A DNA stretch of 64,000 nt from Pohlia nutans (GCA_022496805.1 CM040088.1:27720452-27784451); one strand, 5' to 3'; positions 1 through 9,805 are shown, numbered from the stretch's first letter. Translations and numbers: made by a program. The notes: generated by a model not told the origin, from the letters alone.

Positions 1-285
1 TGTCTTGTCTCCCTCTTGTCTTTCTTTTGTCTTTCTTCTTGTCTTCCTTTTTGTCTTCCTTGTCTTTTTTTTTCTTCTACTTTTTCTTCAGTTGTGGCTG
101 CTGAACCCTAAACAATGGGAGCAAACCCAAAAATAAAATAAAATAATAATAATAAAAATAAAATAAAAAAAAATAAAAAAATAAAAAAATATATACATAT
201 ATATATATATATATTTTTAAGGTTGGCCATGGGGTGCTGCTGAACCCTAAATGGCGGCCGCCCAAGATTTTTTTTTCTTTTTTTA
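1..285 (+). repeat. Left arm of outer foldback repeat
   Basis: A pyrimidine-rich tract (1-92), a short unit ending in TGCTGAACCCTAAACAATGG (near 99-118), A/AT-rich DNA and a 44-bp unit (about 218-262, containing GAACCCTAAATGGCGGCCGC) recur in reverse complement and reverse order at 9637-9920. The two stretches are therefore arms of one large inverted repeat. The left edge runs off the window, so the true terminus and any target duplication cannot be seen. The arms enclose about 9.4 kb, of which 7.2 kb is a later Ty3 insertion. No coding sequence is supported here. Confidence 0.75.
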
Positions 286-1321
286 GAAATTACTCCGGCC
301 TTTAAATAAGCTTGGAGCTTCTAAATATGCTGATTCCATTATTCAAGCCACTAAGATTGAGACTAAAAGTTTATTTGCTTTTTCATTTTTCGAGCCATTA
401 AGGTAACATGAGGCTCTATGTGAATCGTTTTTATTTTTATAAAAACCCTTATGTACTGCTCCGCATGCATATCTTACGTGACATGAATGGTTTTTATTTT
501 TATAAAAACTCTTACCTACTGCTCCGCATGCATACCTTACCTGATCGCTTCTTGACGGCGCATTGGAGGTTGTGCCTTAATTGCAAATTAAGACCGACCC
601 ACCTCTTCAATTCTTTTGAAAATTGAAATTTCTCCTCCGCAAGAATGGCTTGCCTCGGGAGTGCGCTTTGCTCTTACTTACTTAGAAAGCAGGCTGAGTT
701 TTGAGTCTTTCTCAAACGTGAAGCTGTCCGTGCTCTTTTTGTCGATCGGTATTGTGCATGCAGAGCGGCGATTACAATGGCTCCTGGCTCTAAAATCAGC
801 GGACAACAGGTTCAAACAGCAAGACTCCAATTTGCTTGAGTGTTTTTATAACTTGCTACGCTCCTCCTTTCTGTGATTTGTTGTTTGCAGTTTTGATTTT
901 TTCTCTTGTGAACAACGATAACAAGTTGTGGTATTCTGAAGACACCTCGTGCACGTCATGTGGCTAACTAATGTTCGCTGTGTGGCATGGGTACAGGTGA
1001 GGAATACCACCTCCTGAGGAATTCTCAAATCTCTTCTCACAGATGAAGGCTTGGAGGATCCTGCTTTGTTCTTCTTCTTGTTCTTTCTTTGGCTTTTCTA
1101 TGCTTTAGGAAAGATATGTCTACGTGAGAATTAGGGTGCTATTGTGCTTTTGCAAGCGACAAATCTCTTCAGTGTTTGTTTTAGGGTTTGTTTTTTTGTT
1201 ACAATCCCTTACTGTGGCACAAACTAATTACTACCTTTACCCTATTGTTTCATTCGAATTAGGATTTGAAACCTATTTCTTTCTAATATTGTGTTACTAT
1301 TTTTTCGTTTCTTCATATTGA
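286..1321. other. Interior of the foldback element, no recognised gene
   Basis: No recognised protein family. A two-copy 63-bp tandem repeat occupies about 415-540 (shared word CTGCTCCGCATGCAT at 456 and 519). An 86-codon frame at 616-876 is open and less AT-rich than its surroundings, but it matches nothing I recognise and has no homologue in the window. It could be captured host sequence or chance. Confidence 0.4.
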
Positions 1322-1650
1322 TTGATGCTGATAGTTGAGTTTTGACTCAATGTTTTGGCTCAGTTGTGAATCGATCTTTCTTTTTTATTAATGCTAATAG
1401 TTGAGTTTTGACTCAACGTTTGGCTCAGTTGTGAATCGATCTTTCTTCTTGATTAATGCTAATAGTTGAGTTTTGACTCAACGTTTTGGCTCTCAGTTGT
1501 GAATTGATCTTTCTTCTTGATTAATACTAATAGTTGAGTTTTGACTCAACGTTTTGGCTCAATTGTGATTCGATCTTTCTTCTTGCTTAATGCTAATACT
1601 TGAATTTTGACTCAATGTTTTGGCTCAGTTGTGAATCGATCTTTGTTCTT
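1322..1650. repeat. 66-bp minisatellite, five copies
   Basis: Five degenerate copies spaced 65-68 bp apart (anchors near 1334, 1400, 1465, 1533, 1599). Each carries the imperfect palindrome TTGAGTTTTGACTCAA followed by a GGCTCAGTTGTGAATCGATC-like segment. The palindrome contains the TGACTCA core. No coding capacity. Confidence 0.85.
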
Positions 1651-1817
1651 GTCGATTTCTCTGATCTACCTCTACCTCGAGCACTAGTCTCTGCAGTATT
1701 CAAAACTGATCTCTAGTATGATTTCCTCTTTGACTGCATTGACTCCTATTCAGAGAAAGAATCTGATAAAGAATTCGACAATGCCTTAATTTCGATTAAG
1801 GATGTTCCAAAAAAAAC

Positions 1818-1847
<30 letters not shown>

Positions 1848-1857
<10 letters not shown>

Positions 1858-1902
1858 GTTGGCTTTGGGGTGCTGCTGAACCCTAAATGGCGGCCGCCCA
1901 AA
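1848..1902 (+). repeat. Second copy of the 44-bp foldback unit
   Basis: The AAGGTTGG...GCTGAACCCTAAATGGCGGCCGCCC unit recurs here in the same orientation as at 218-262, between a poly-T run and an AT-rich stretch. Further copies lie at about 9177-9220 (same strand) and 9637-9683 and 9718-9765 (opposite strand), giving five in all. Confidence 0.8.
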
Positions 1903-1966
1903 AAAAAAATTAAAATTTTTTTTTTAAAAAATTTTAAAATAAAATAAAATAAAAAATATATATATA

Positions 1967-2178
1967 TGTTACGAGTAGACACTCGTCTGGACTTACTAGT
2001 ACTTAGCAAAGAGGTAGTTAAGATGGTTAGGATGGTTATGGTGTCTTCCTTATAACAAGTGAGAGGAAGCTTTTCCTCTCACTTGTCATCTTGTTTACTT
2101 ATGGATATTAATAAAGAATATATTATAAGAAACCTTGAGTTATTATGTAAGAGCGTCAATAGGAATGGATTCCTAACA
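1967..2178 (+). repeat. 5' LTR of element 1
   Basis: 212 bp beginning TGTTACGAG and ending CCTAACA. It contains TATAA at 2051-2055, a perfect 14-bp-stem hairpin across the GTGAGAGGAA / TTCCTCTCAC segment (about 2055-2086), and AATAAA at 2110-2115. The 3' end has a short stem TAGGAAT/ATTCCTA. The order TATA, predicted start about 2081, AATAAA is what U3-R-U5 requires. Confidence 0.93.
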
Positions 2179-2189
2179 TTATGACAAGT
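2051..2189 (+). promoter_or_regulatory. TATA box and self-primer site of element 1
   Basis: TATAA lies at 2051-2055. The bases 30 bp downstream, ACTTGTCAT (2081-2089), are the exact reverse complement of ATGACAAGT at 2181-2189, which starts 2 nt after the 5' LTR. In Tf1/sushi-type elements the 5' end of the RNA folds back onto such a site to prime minus-strand DNA. No TGGTATCAGAGC-like tRNA-Met site is present. The geometry is seen directly; self-priming is inferred. Confidence 0.7.
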
Positions 2190-2882
2190 CACGAGTGTTC
2201 ACGCTCTTAGGAAACATGCAGGATATGAAGGCAAGAGGATGAGATCAAATTCGAGCTTCCTTGCATGGCTCTCATTGGCATCAAATATTGTTTACAATGA
2301 TCACCACTGCAGAATGTCATTCTCAACCAAGCAGTAATCACTGACCTATCTATTTCGACTTCTCGGAGTTAAATTGATACAAGAAAATCAAATGGATGTG
2401 GTATTGGAGAAACGAGTGAAGCTTTTAAGTATTCTTGGACGCTTGAATTATTTTCGACGTTGCAACCCTAAATACTTTGCATTGAAGACTGTCATTTTGC
2501 TGTCATCTTAAATTGCTACAAGTAGCATTCAAAAATGATACAAGCGTAATTGAGTTCGAGTATGATGGGAGACTTGACCTTTGTACTTGCTCACAAATTT
2601 GTGAAGCTATACGAGGTGGTGTATCAAATCAAAGATGATCAATTATAGAGGCTGAAATAAATCGCTGAGTTTTTGAAAATCACAAATAGCGAATGAAAAA
2701 AATAAAAAATAAAAAAAATCACGAACAGCGAGATGCTCAAGAAAAAGTGAAATTGGAATAAAATCCATTATCTGCAGTATTTGATTTTGACCATCTTGCC
2801 ATCAAGGCTGCTCGATGGTGACATTGGATAATGGAGGTGCAATCTTGATACAACATATTACAGAAGATAAGGACCAGTAACC
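2179..2882 (+). other. Untranslated leader of element 1
   Basis: About 700 bp between the 5' LTR and the predicted gag start, without a long open frame. It begins with the primer site. An inverted pair TAAGAGCGT / ACGCTCTTA joins the LTR end to about 2201-2209. Confidence 0.6.
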
Positions 2883-2907
2883 ATGGATCAAGAAAGACTT
2901 AACACGG

Positions 2908-4242
2908 TGTCGCGATGCAAATGCGCATATAGTATAAAAACTTATAGTATTGTTATTTTGATGAGTTTTAAGATATCTCATTTAAAGAAGAAATGAATAG
3001 GGAATATTTGAGAAAGATTATGAATTGATTCATAATCTCTACAAGGTTTTAATTGCCTTGTGTTTTGACTAATAAGAGTCAAACTTTACATTTATCTTCT
3101 TAGAATGAGTTTTGATATTTAATTTGAGTTTTGATAGTTGTTGAAAAGAAAGGTGAAGATTGTTTTACCTTTCTTTTAGTTTTTTGTGAGTTTATCATTA
3201 AAATAAGCGAATGGATAGAGGTATGGGAGACTTTTGGGTCACCCAATTAGTTTTAGGGTGCCCATGTGGCTAGGTATGGGCTGATGTGTTCCCCCTTGTG
3301 GCTTGATAAGGGGGGCCTTCTTCTCCCGAACCTCATTCTTCTTGTGTTCATGTTTTAGTTTTTTAGTTTTGTGCCGTGTGTTTGAGGACAAGTGACTTAC
3401 TGTGTATAGCTCGGATTTCAATGAAATTTTGAGAGCACGTTCCTCTTCTTGTTGTGATTCCAATGGTGTGTGGCGCTTGTCATTTGGAGTTAATATGAGA
3501 AAGTTATGCCTTGAGAAGTGAAAGAGGGTTTAGTGCCGTCGAAATTCAAAGGCAGTCGCTTTAAACTCTTGTAGAAATTTGTATAATGATCGATTAGTTT
3601 TGAAATTTTGTGAGCACATGTGTTATATTGATAGCTTTCTAAAAAGCTATTAAACTCTTGTTTTGGAGTTAGGACGTGAAAGTTATTCTTGTAGAAGTTT
3701 GAGGGTGTGAAACTGCCGCTCAATATAGAAGTTCCATTTTTGACGAAGTATAGAAAACGGACAGTATGATATTTTAAGCTAAGATTTACAGGCAACGTAG
3801 ATGGTGATGTTAGCTTTCTAAAACATTATGGCATCATGTATTTGGAGCTTTTATGAAGATGATATGCGTCCCGAAGTGGAGAGATGTACAGCTGCCGTGA
3901 ATATTTGGAGTCTCAACTTCAGCACGCTATAAATATTGAATGGTAAATCATTTTCTCTTGAAATTTTTACAAATTGTGTAGCTTTGTGTTAGCTTTCCAG
4001 AAAGTTATAGCACACTTGATTTGGAGCAAGTATGTGTCTGTGGCATTCATTTGAATGCTGACAGTGTTTTTAAAGGTTTAAGCCTTTACACGTTTTGCTA
4101 TTTTGCAAAATAAAACATAGATTTGGGTTTTTAATGGTATAAACAATAAATTACACTATCATATTTCCCCATACCTTGAATTCAAGCTAGTTGCAGCTAG
4201 AAACCCCGCGTTTTCCCAGAGCAAAACCCTCTCTACCCGACA
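2908..4242 (+). mobile_element. Solo LTR (1335 bp) of a third LTR-retrotransposon family
   Basis: The sequence begins TGTCGCGATGC and ends CTACCCGACA, with a 5-bp terminal inverted repeat TGTCG/CGACA. It is flanked by the 4-bp direct repeat ACGG (2904-2907, 4243-4246). A second copy lies at 32554-33887 with a different 4-bp duplication. It has no retroviral coding region, but has TATAAATA at 3928-3935 and AATAAA at 4109-4114, as expected for an LTR. The parent element is not in the window. Short non-autonomous elements with similar ends are an alternative. Confidence 0.85.
3365..4080 (+). repeat. Degenerate 179-bp tandem repeat inside the solo LTR
   Basis: The word TTTGGAG occurs at 3483, 3662, 3841 and 4020, exactly 179 bp apart each time. 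The flanking sequence is diverged but alignable (AGCTTTCTAAAA- and GAAATTTT-like blocks). The copy at 33128, 33307, 33486 and 33665 has identical spacing. Confidence 0.85.
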
Positions 4243-5247
4243 ACGGAAGGTGTTCCGCTTGTGCCAAATGAAGCAGGGCCCGACTGGGCTATATTTATAC
4301 AACAACAGGTTCAGAATGTTTTCCAAGCGGCGATTCCTCATATTGTTCAACAAATTTCTGAACGAGCAACTCCTCCTCTCCCTACACCGTTGCATGATGG
4401 AGAAACCGCGGTGTCAAATTCCAACTTATATCAAGGGGAACACCACCGCGGCAAGGCACTCAAGGTGGCGAAACCAGATAAGTTTACTGGAAAAAAGGGA
4501 AGAGAGGTATACAAGTGGTTCGCTCAACTTCGACTGGTTTTTCGAAGCAACCCTGACACTTATAATTCTGACGAGGATAAGGTAGCGTATGCTCTTTCCT
4601 ACTTAACAGGGGCAGCTCAGAACTGGGCTATGCCCATCCTTCAAGCCTTGGATGAAGGCATGTCTCATGATTTACTGCACAATTACGAAGCTTTCCGGAG
4701 GGCTCTTGTGGCTGTTTACGGTGAGATAGATCGACGCGGCAATGCTGAGGACCGCCTTGCAAACATTCGACAGACTGGCGCTGTGGCTAATTATATCTCA
4801 ACATTCAACGAACATGCGGCCCAAGTAGAGTGGAATGAGCCAAGTCTCGTGGCTCGGTTTCGCGCTGGTTTAAAAGACGATCTTCTCGATTCCATCGCAA
4901 CCGCTGAGACTCAGCCTCGCACTCTCCAAGAATGGATGTCTGGCTTCAAGAATTGACGATAGACTCTGGACGCGACAACAACACCGGCGGCCTACGGGTT
5001 CCACTTCGGCACCACGAGAATATGCTGCACGATCCCGGCCACCTTCGATGTCAACCGGTCCCACTCCCATGGAATTAGATGCCACGTACACCGCATCTAC
5101 AGCTCTTGCTAAGACAGCGGCTAACAGATTGGAGTATCAACGTCAAGGAAGGTGCTGGGGGTGTGGGAAGATGGGTCACATACGTTCACGATGTCCTACT
5201 AATCCTTCCAAGCCCCTTACGTTGGCTGCTACTGACGATGAAGGCTC

Positions 5248-5294
5248 GGGAAAAGGAGCAACCCGGGACTGAACACTTGGAGGCAATACCCGGG
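5248..5294 (+). promoter_or_regulatory. -1 ribosomal frameshift signal between gag and pol (element 1)
   Basis: GGGAAAA at 5248-5254 is phased as G GGA AAA in the zinc-knuckle (gag) frame, the canonical X XXY YYZ slippery form. Seven nt later CCCGGG (5262-5267) can pair with CCCGGG at 5289-5294 in a GC-only stem with a 21-nt loop. Pol is in the -1 frame and is open from 5254 through the gag stop. The arrangement is seen directly; activity is inferred. Confidence 0.65.
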
Positions 5295-8200
5295 CACTAA
5301 TAATAAGGAGGCACGTCACACGCTTCTACGTCCGAACTCAAATGACTCTGCTACATGTAATAGCTCTTATATAAATAAAGAAAATTATATTTTGGCTTTA
5401 TGTGTCCATGCTACCATAGATATGGAGAAACATCTGACTATGAATGTGCATATGAACAAAGTGTCGGCCGTGGCACTTGTGGACTCCGGTGCAACAGGAG
5501 TGTTCATGCACCCTGACTTTGCCAAGCACTGTAATGCTACTATCAGGTTGAAAGCTACACCACGGGAGGTTCGAGTCATTGATGGCCGAGTTATCAGCTC
5601 TGGACTCATCACTCACGAAGCAACCGTAGACTTGACCGTGGGAGATCATCAGGAGAAGTTACTTGCGGACATCACCAACACGGGGCGTTATAACTGTATC
5701 CTTGGCATTCCTTGGCTTGTTCGCCATGACCCAACCATCCGATGGTCTCAGCAAAAGGTGTTGTTCGACTCTCTCTATTGCCGACATACGTGTTTCAGTG
5801 GTTTATCCCGAGAGGAAGGCCACGGGGAGAAACCAGCAAATCACCAACCACGAACGACCGGGCCCAACCGGGTGTCGCAGACAGATTTTCATCAGTTAAC
5901 ACGGGAAGCAACAATCTATTGCCTGGAGATTTCTGAGGTGACCTCTGTTGAGCCCACACCTATTCCGGCAGTGTATGCAGACTTAAGCGAGGCGTTCAGT
6001 GAGGAAGCGGCTAACGAACTTCCAAACCATGGTTCCGCCGACATGAAAATAGAATTTAAGGAAGGCCAGGAACCTCGTAATACAGGATTGCGTCCTATGT
6101 CCCCGATTGAATTGGAGGAGCTTCGACGTTATCTCGAGGAAAACTTGGGCAAAGGGTGGATCCGGAGGTCCAAGTCCCCCGTTTCAGCCCCTATTGTTTT
6201 CGTCAAGAAGAAAGACGGCTCTATTCGATTTTGTGTAGATTATCGCAACCTCAACAATGTCACGGTGCGAAACCGTTATCCATTGCCCTTGATTCCAGAG
6301 CTCACGGACCGCCTCACTGGTGCAAAAGTATTTACGAAGTTGGATGTTCGCCAAGCTTATCATAGAATTCGTATGGCTCCTGGGCATGAATTCAAGACCG
6401 CTTTTAAAACTCGTTACGGGTTATACGAGTATTTGGTCATGCCATTTGGGTTAACCAATGCCCCGGCACAATTCCAAGCTCACATGCAAAACATTTTCAG
6501 CGATCTATTAGACATCTCAGTGGTAGTGTACTTGGATGATATCCTTATTTTTTCTACCAATTTAGAGGATCATCAAGCCGTGGTTCGCGAGGTTTTGCAG
6601 AGGTTATGCAAGTATGGTCTTTATGCAAAGGCCGCCAAGTGTGAATTTCATAAAGATTCAGTCGAATTTCTGAGCATGACAGTATCTGCGAATGGCCTTC
6701 AGATGTGTCAAGACAAAGTTCAAGTTATTAAAGACTGGCCGACTCCAACAACGATAAAAGAACTCCAAGCGTTTCTTGGTTTTACAAATTTTTACAGACG
6801 CTTTATAGTCGATTACTCACACGTTGCAGTTCCTTTGACAAATTTAACACAGAAAGGCCACAGTTTTCAGTGGACTCTTACGGCCGATGCTGCATTCACA
6901 GATCTTCGGTCCCGGTTTCTCAAGGCTCCGGTATTAATCCATCCCAATTTCGAGAAGCCATTTGTGGTAGAGACAGACGCTTCTGACACAGCCACCGGGG
7001 GCATCCTGTCTCAAAGGGGTGATGATGGACATCTTCATCCCTGTGCATTTCGGAGCTCTAAGATGAACCCCGCTGAAAAGAACTATGATATTTACGACAA
7101 AGAACTTCTGAGCATTGTGCTAGCATTCCGCGATTGGCGCGTTTACCTCGAGGGTTCTCCTCACCAGGTTCGTGTCATTTCCGATCATAAAAACTTAGAA
7201 AAATTTCTATCTACAAAACATCTCAACAGACGTCAAGCTCGCTGGTCTGAGATGTTTTCGGCCTTTGATTTGGTCATCCACCACTGGCCAGGCTCTTTGA
7301 ATGGAAGGGCCGATGTATTATCTCGACGGGTGGATGTTATGGATGGGACAGATGAGAACCCTCGGCCTTTCTTGCGCCTCACTTACTTGGAACAAATCGA
7401 GCCGGTGTGGACTGACGCGCGCACCTTTACTCAGATAAAGGAAAACCTGAGACAGGACCCCAAGCTCAGGCCAATATTGGCGTTCTTTGAAAACAACCCG
7501 GGGGCAGCACCTGCAGACATTCGTCGTCGGTTCCAGGCATACACCTGGGAGGACGGCCTTCTCCGTTTCGAAGGAGCAGTTTTTGTTCCTGACCACGAGG
7601 AACTTCGCCGACAGATTTTACGCTCGCGTCACGACGCCCCTGCTGCAAGCCATCAAGGACGTGCCAAGACCCTCGAGCTGGTGTCTCGGGATTTTTATTG
7701 GCCATCACTGTGCCGTTATGTTCACCGCTACGTCAATGGCTGTGATACATGCCAGCGTTCCAAGCCCACCCACCATGCTCGCTACGGACTTTTGCAACCT
7801 ATTCCCGCCGCCGACGCTCCTTGGAAAAAAGTAACAATGGATTTTATTGTTAAACTTCCGATAAGCAGTGGTTATGATTCTATCTTAGTGGTGGTCGACA
7901 AAAATACCAAATTGACTCACTTTATTCCTACGAAAGAAACCATTGGTGCTAATGGCACGGCGTCATTATATTTACAACACATATGGAAACTTCATGGTAC
8001 TCCCCAGGATATTATTTCTGATCGAGGGACTGTGTTTATATCAAAGTTCATGCGCCGCTTATGTCAACTCCTCTGTATTAATCCTTCTACAACAACGGCG
8101 TTCCATCCTCAATCCAACGGCCAAACAGAAAGAATAAACCAGATTTTGGAACAATATTTGCGTATGTTCACTACTCGTCGTCAGGATGACTGGGCCGACT

Positions 8201-8982
8201 TACTTCCGTTAGCTGAATTCGCATATAATAATTCCACTCATTCGTCGACTGGCTTTTCCTCGTTTTATGCAACATATGGGTATCATCCTGTATTATCTTT
8301 CACTACTCCGACCTCGACCACCGTTCCGGCAGCAGAGGGCCGTATAAGGCATCTTCAGGAAGTACACAACGAGGTGAAGACTATGATCGACATCGCAAGT
8401 GTGCGAGCTCAACACTATTACAATCAAGGAGTGCAGGTTCAACCCACATTCCAAGTAGGTGAGAACGTATTCCTACGACATGAGAATATTTCAACGACGG
8501 CTCCTTCCAAGAAATTCGCATCACGATTCCTCGGTCCATTTCCAATTATTGCCAGGCTTTCTAACTTGGTTTACAAACTTAAGCTTCCCAAGACCCTTCG
8601 AATTCATGATGTGTTTCATGTTAACCTTCTACAACGGTACCACGAGGACACCATCGAGGGGCGGCGTCGACAACCTCCTCCACCGATTATTACACCCGAC
8701 GGGGATGTTCAGTGGGAGGTTCATGCTGTCTTGGACTCTCGGCTGCACGGCCGGTGGCGGAAGTTACAGTATTTAATCAGTTGGGAAGGATATGGGCCAG
8801 AGGAAAATTCCTGGGAACCGATGGAGAATCTGCGGAATGCGGCTGACGCAGTTCGGGATTTTCACCGTCGGCACCCGGATGCGGTAGGATCAACTTCGCG
8901 TAGAAGGAGGGCCCGCACCTTTCAACCTTATGGGGGGAATAATGTTATGAGTAGACACTCGTCTGGACTTACTAGTACTTAG
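5254..8982 (+). CDS. pol: Pol polyprotein of element 1 (PR-RT-RH-INT-chromodomain)
   Basis: About 1240 codons, open without interruption, entered by -1 frameshift from gag rather than by its own ATG. Domains in order: aspartic protease with LVDSGATG (about 5479-5502); reverse transcriptase with FCVDYRNLNN, MPFGLTNAPAQF and the active-site YLDD (about 6529-6540); RNase H beginning at ETDAS (about 6970) with the DKELL segment; integrase with an HHCC zinc site ending CDTC (about 7741-7752) and a D,D-35-E triad (Asp 7840, Asp 8020, Glu 8128, codon starts); and a C-terminal chromodomain (about 8714-8890) with YLISWEGYGPEENSWEP. All catalytic residues are present. The stop lies inside the 3' LTR. 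It could in principle still supply enzymes in trans if translated. Confidence 0.95.
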   Translation, partial: RSNPGLNTWRQYPGTNNKEARHTLLRPNSNDSATCNSSYINKENYILALCVHATIDMEKHLTMNVHMNKVSAVALVDSGATGVFMHPDFAKHCNATIRLKATPREVRVIDGRVISSGLITHEATVDLTVGDHQEKLLADITNTGRYNCILGIPWLVRHDPTIRWSQQKVLFDSLYCRHTCFSGLSREEGHGEKPANHQPRTTGPNRVSQTDFHQLTREATIYCLEISEVTSVEPTPIPAVYADLSEAFSEEAANELPNHGSADMKIEFKEGQEPRNTGLRPMSPIELEELRRYLEENLGKGWIRRSKSPVSAPIVFVKKKDGSIRFCVDYRNLNNVTVRNRYPLPLIPELTDRLTGAKVFTKLDVRQAYHRIRMAPGHEFKTAFKTRYGLYEYLVMPFGLTNAPAQFQAHMQNIFSDLLDISVVVYLDDILIFSTNLEDHQAVVREVLQRLCKYGLYAKAAKCEFHKDSVEFLSMTVSANGLQMCQDKVQVIKDWPTPTTIKELQAFLGFTNFYRRFIVDYSHVAVPLTNLTQKGHSFQWTLTADAAFTDLRSRFLKAPVLIHPNFEKPFVVETDASDTATGGILSQRGDDGHLHPCAFRSSKMNPAEKNYDIYDKELLSIVLAFRDWRVYLEGSPHQVRVISDHKNLEKFLSTKHLNRRQARWSEMFSAFDLVIHHWPGSLNGRADVLSRRVDVMDGTDENPRPFLRLTYLEQIEPVWTDARTFTQIKENLRQDPKLRPILAFFENNPGAAPADIRRRFQAYTWEDGLLRFEGAVFVPDHEELRRQILRSRHDAPAASHQGRAKTLELVSRDFYWPSLCRYVHRYVNGCDTCQRSKPTHHARYGLLQPIPAADAPWKKVTMDFIVKLPISSGYDSILVVVDKNTKLTHFIPTKETIGANGTASLYLQHIWKLHGTPQDIISDRGTVFISKFMRRLCQLLCINPSTTTAFHPQSNGQTERINQILEQYLRMFTTRRQDDWADLLPLAEFAYNNSTHSSTGFSSFYATYGYHPVLSFTTPTSTTVPAAEGRIRHLQEVHNEVKTMIDIASVRAQHYYNQGVQVQPTFQVGENVFLRHENISTTAPSKKFASRFLGPFPIIARLSNLVYKLKLPKTLRIHDVFHVNLLQRYHEDTIEGRRRQPPPPIITPDGDVQWEVHAVLDSRLHGRWRKLQYLISWEGYGPEENSWEPMENLRNAADAVRDFHRRHPDAVGSTSRRRRARTFQPYGGNNVMSRHSSGLTST
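8932..8942 (+). promoter_or_regulatory. Polypurine tract of element 1
   Basis: GGGGGGAA followed by TAA lies immediately before the 3' LTR, the position for plus-strand priming. It is inside the pol reading frame. Confidence 0.75.
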
Positions 8983-9154
8983 CAAAGAGGTAGTTAGGAT
9001 GGTTAGGATGGTTATGGTGTCTTCCTTATAACAAGTGAGAGGAAGCTTTTCCTCTCACTTGTCATCTTGTTTACTTATGGATATTAATAAAGAATATATT
9101 ATAAGAAACCTTGAGTTATTATGTAAGAGCGTCAATAGGAATGGATTCCTAACA
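8943..9154 (+). repeat. 3' LTR of element 1
   Basis: 212 bp, TGTTATGAG...CCTAACA, identical in length to the 5' LTR and differing from it at two bases. The last codons of pol lie in its first 40 bp. Confidence 0.93.
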
Positions 9155-9171
9155 ATATATATATATATATA

Positions 9172-9690
9172 TATTTAAGGTTGGCCATGGGGTGCTGCTG
9201 AACCCTAAATAGTGGCCGCCAAAAAAACAATAAATAAATAAATAAATAAATAAATCTTTTTTGGTTTTTTTTGAAAATTTTCTATTTTTAGCTTGGGGTG
9301 CGCGGCCGTGCACCCTAAGACCCTCCCATCTCTCTTCTCCCTCTTCTTTCTCTTCATATATATAGGGAAGAGGAGAGGGGAGGGAGAGGGAGTGGGAGAG
9401 TGAATGGGAGAGACCCTCTCCTCTCCCCTATATATATGAGGAGAGGGGAGGGAGATGGAGAGGGGACGGAGATAGAGAAGGGAGGGAGATGGAGAGGAGA
9501 TGAACATAGAGAGAGAGATGAAGATGAAGAGGGAGATGAAGATGGAAATGAGGGAGATGGGAGGGTCTTAGGATGCGCGGCCGTGCACCCAAGTGGCTAA
9601 AAATAGAAAATTTCCAAAAAAAACCATTTTTATTTTGGGCGGCCGCCATTTAGGGTTCAGCAGCATCCCATAGCTAACCTTAAAATTTAA
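9172..9690. mobile_element. Nested small foldback element
   Basis: The left arm (about 9172-9333) has the 44-bp unit, an A-rich stretch, TTTTCTATTTTTAGC, GCGCGGCCGTGCACC and CTAAGACCCTCCC. The right arm (about 9556-9690) repeats these in reverse complement. The middle (9333-9556) is almost pure polypyrimidine followed by polypurine (GAGAGGGGAGGGAGA-like). Open frames in the middle are low-complexity artefacts. Confidence 0.75.
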
Positions 9691-9762
9691 AAAAAAAAAA
9701 AAAAAAATCTTGTTTTTTGGTGGTCGCCATTTAGGGTTCAGCAACACCCCATGGCCAACCTT

Positions 9763-9805
<43 letters not shown>

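Larger units (their letters stand above)
2883..5272 (+). pseudogene. gag: gag of element 1, interrupted by a solo LTR and a frameshift
   Basis: The ATG at 2883-2885 sits in a strong context (ACCATGG) and is in frame with the downstream Gag ORF once the solo LTR and one 4-bp target copy are discounted, so the insertion falls about eight codons in. The capsid-like part runs 4249-4956 and has the usual Ty3 retrotransposon Gag features (KPDKFTGKKGREVYKWF, ALSYLTGAAQNWA). It then stops early: the family-typical SRIDDRLW segment and the zinc knuckle CWGCGKMGHIRSRC (about 5153-5194) continue in the next frame to a stop at 5270-5272. A small indel near 4935-4942 explains this. Gag would coat the RNA and form the particle; this copy cannot make intact Gag. 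Confidence 0.88.
1967..9154 (+). mobile_element. Ty3 chromovirus, complete with both LTRs (element 1)
   Basis: Two 212-bp LTRs (1967-2178 and 8943-9154), both TG...CA, flank gag and pol in the order protease, reverse transcriptase, RNase H, integrase, chromodomain. That order and the chromodomain place it in the Ty3 chromoviruses. The 5-bp flanks are ATATA on both sides (1962-1966, 9155-9159), though the site is an AT repeat, so the duplication is weaker evidence than usual. The LTRs differ at two positions (near 1971 and 2020 versus the 3' copy), so the insertion is recent. A 1335-bp solo LTR of another family interrupts it at 2908-4242, and gag carries one frameshift. Confidence 0.95.

Noticed and set aside
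2179..2200. A tRNA-Met primer site in element 1
   Set aside because: No TGGTATCAGAGC-like sequence follows the LTR; the complement of the predicted RNA start is there instead.
3239..3795. Minus-strand ORFs of 74 and 101 codons, conserved at 32884-33440
   Set aside because: They are conserved only because the whole solo LTR is duplicated; both lie across the degenerate 179-bp repeats and show no protein features.
9205..9650. Open frames in the GA/CT-rich middle of the foldback element
   Set aside because: Low-complexity purine/pyrimidine DNA gives open frames on both strands without coding character.
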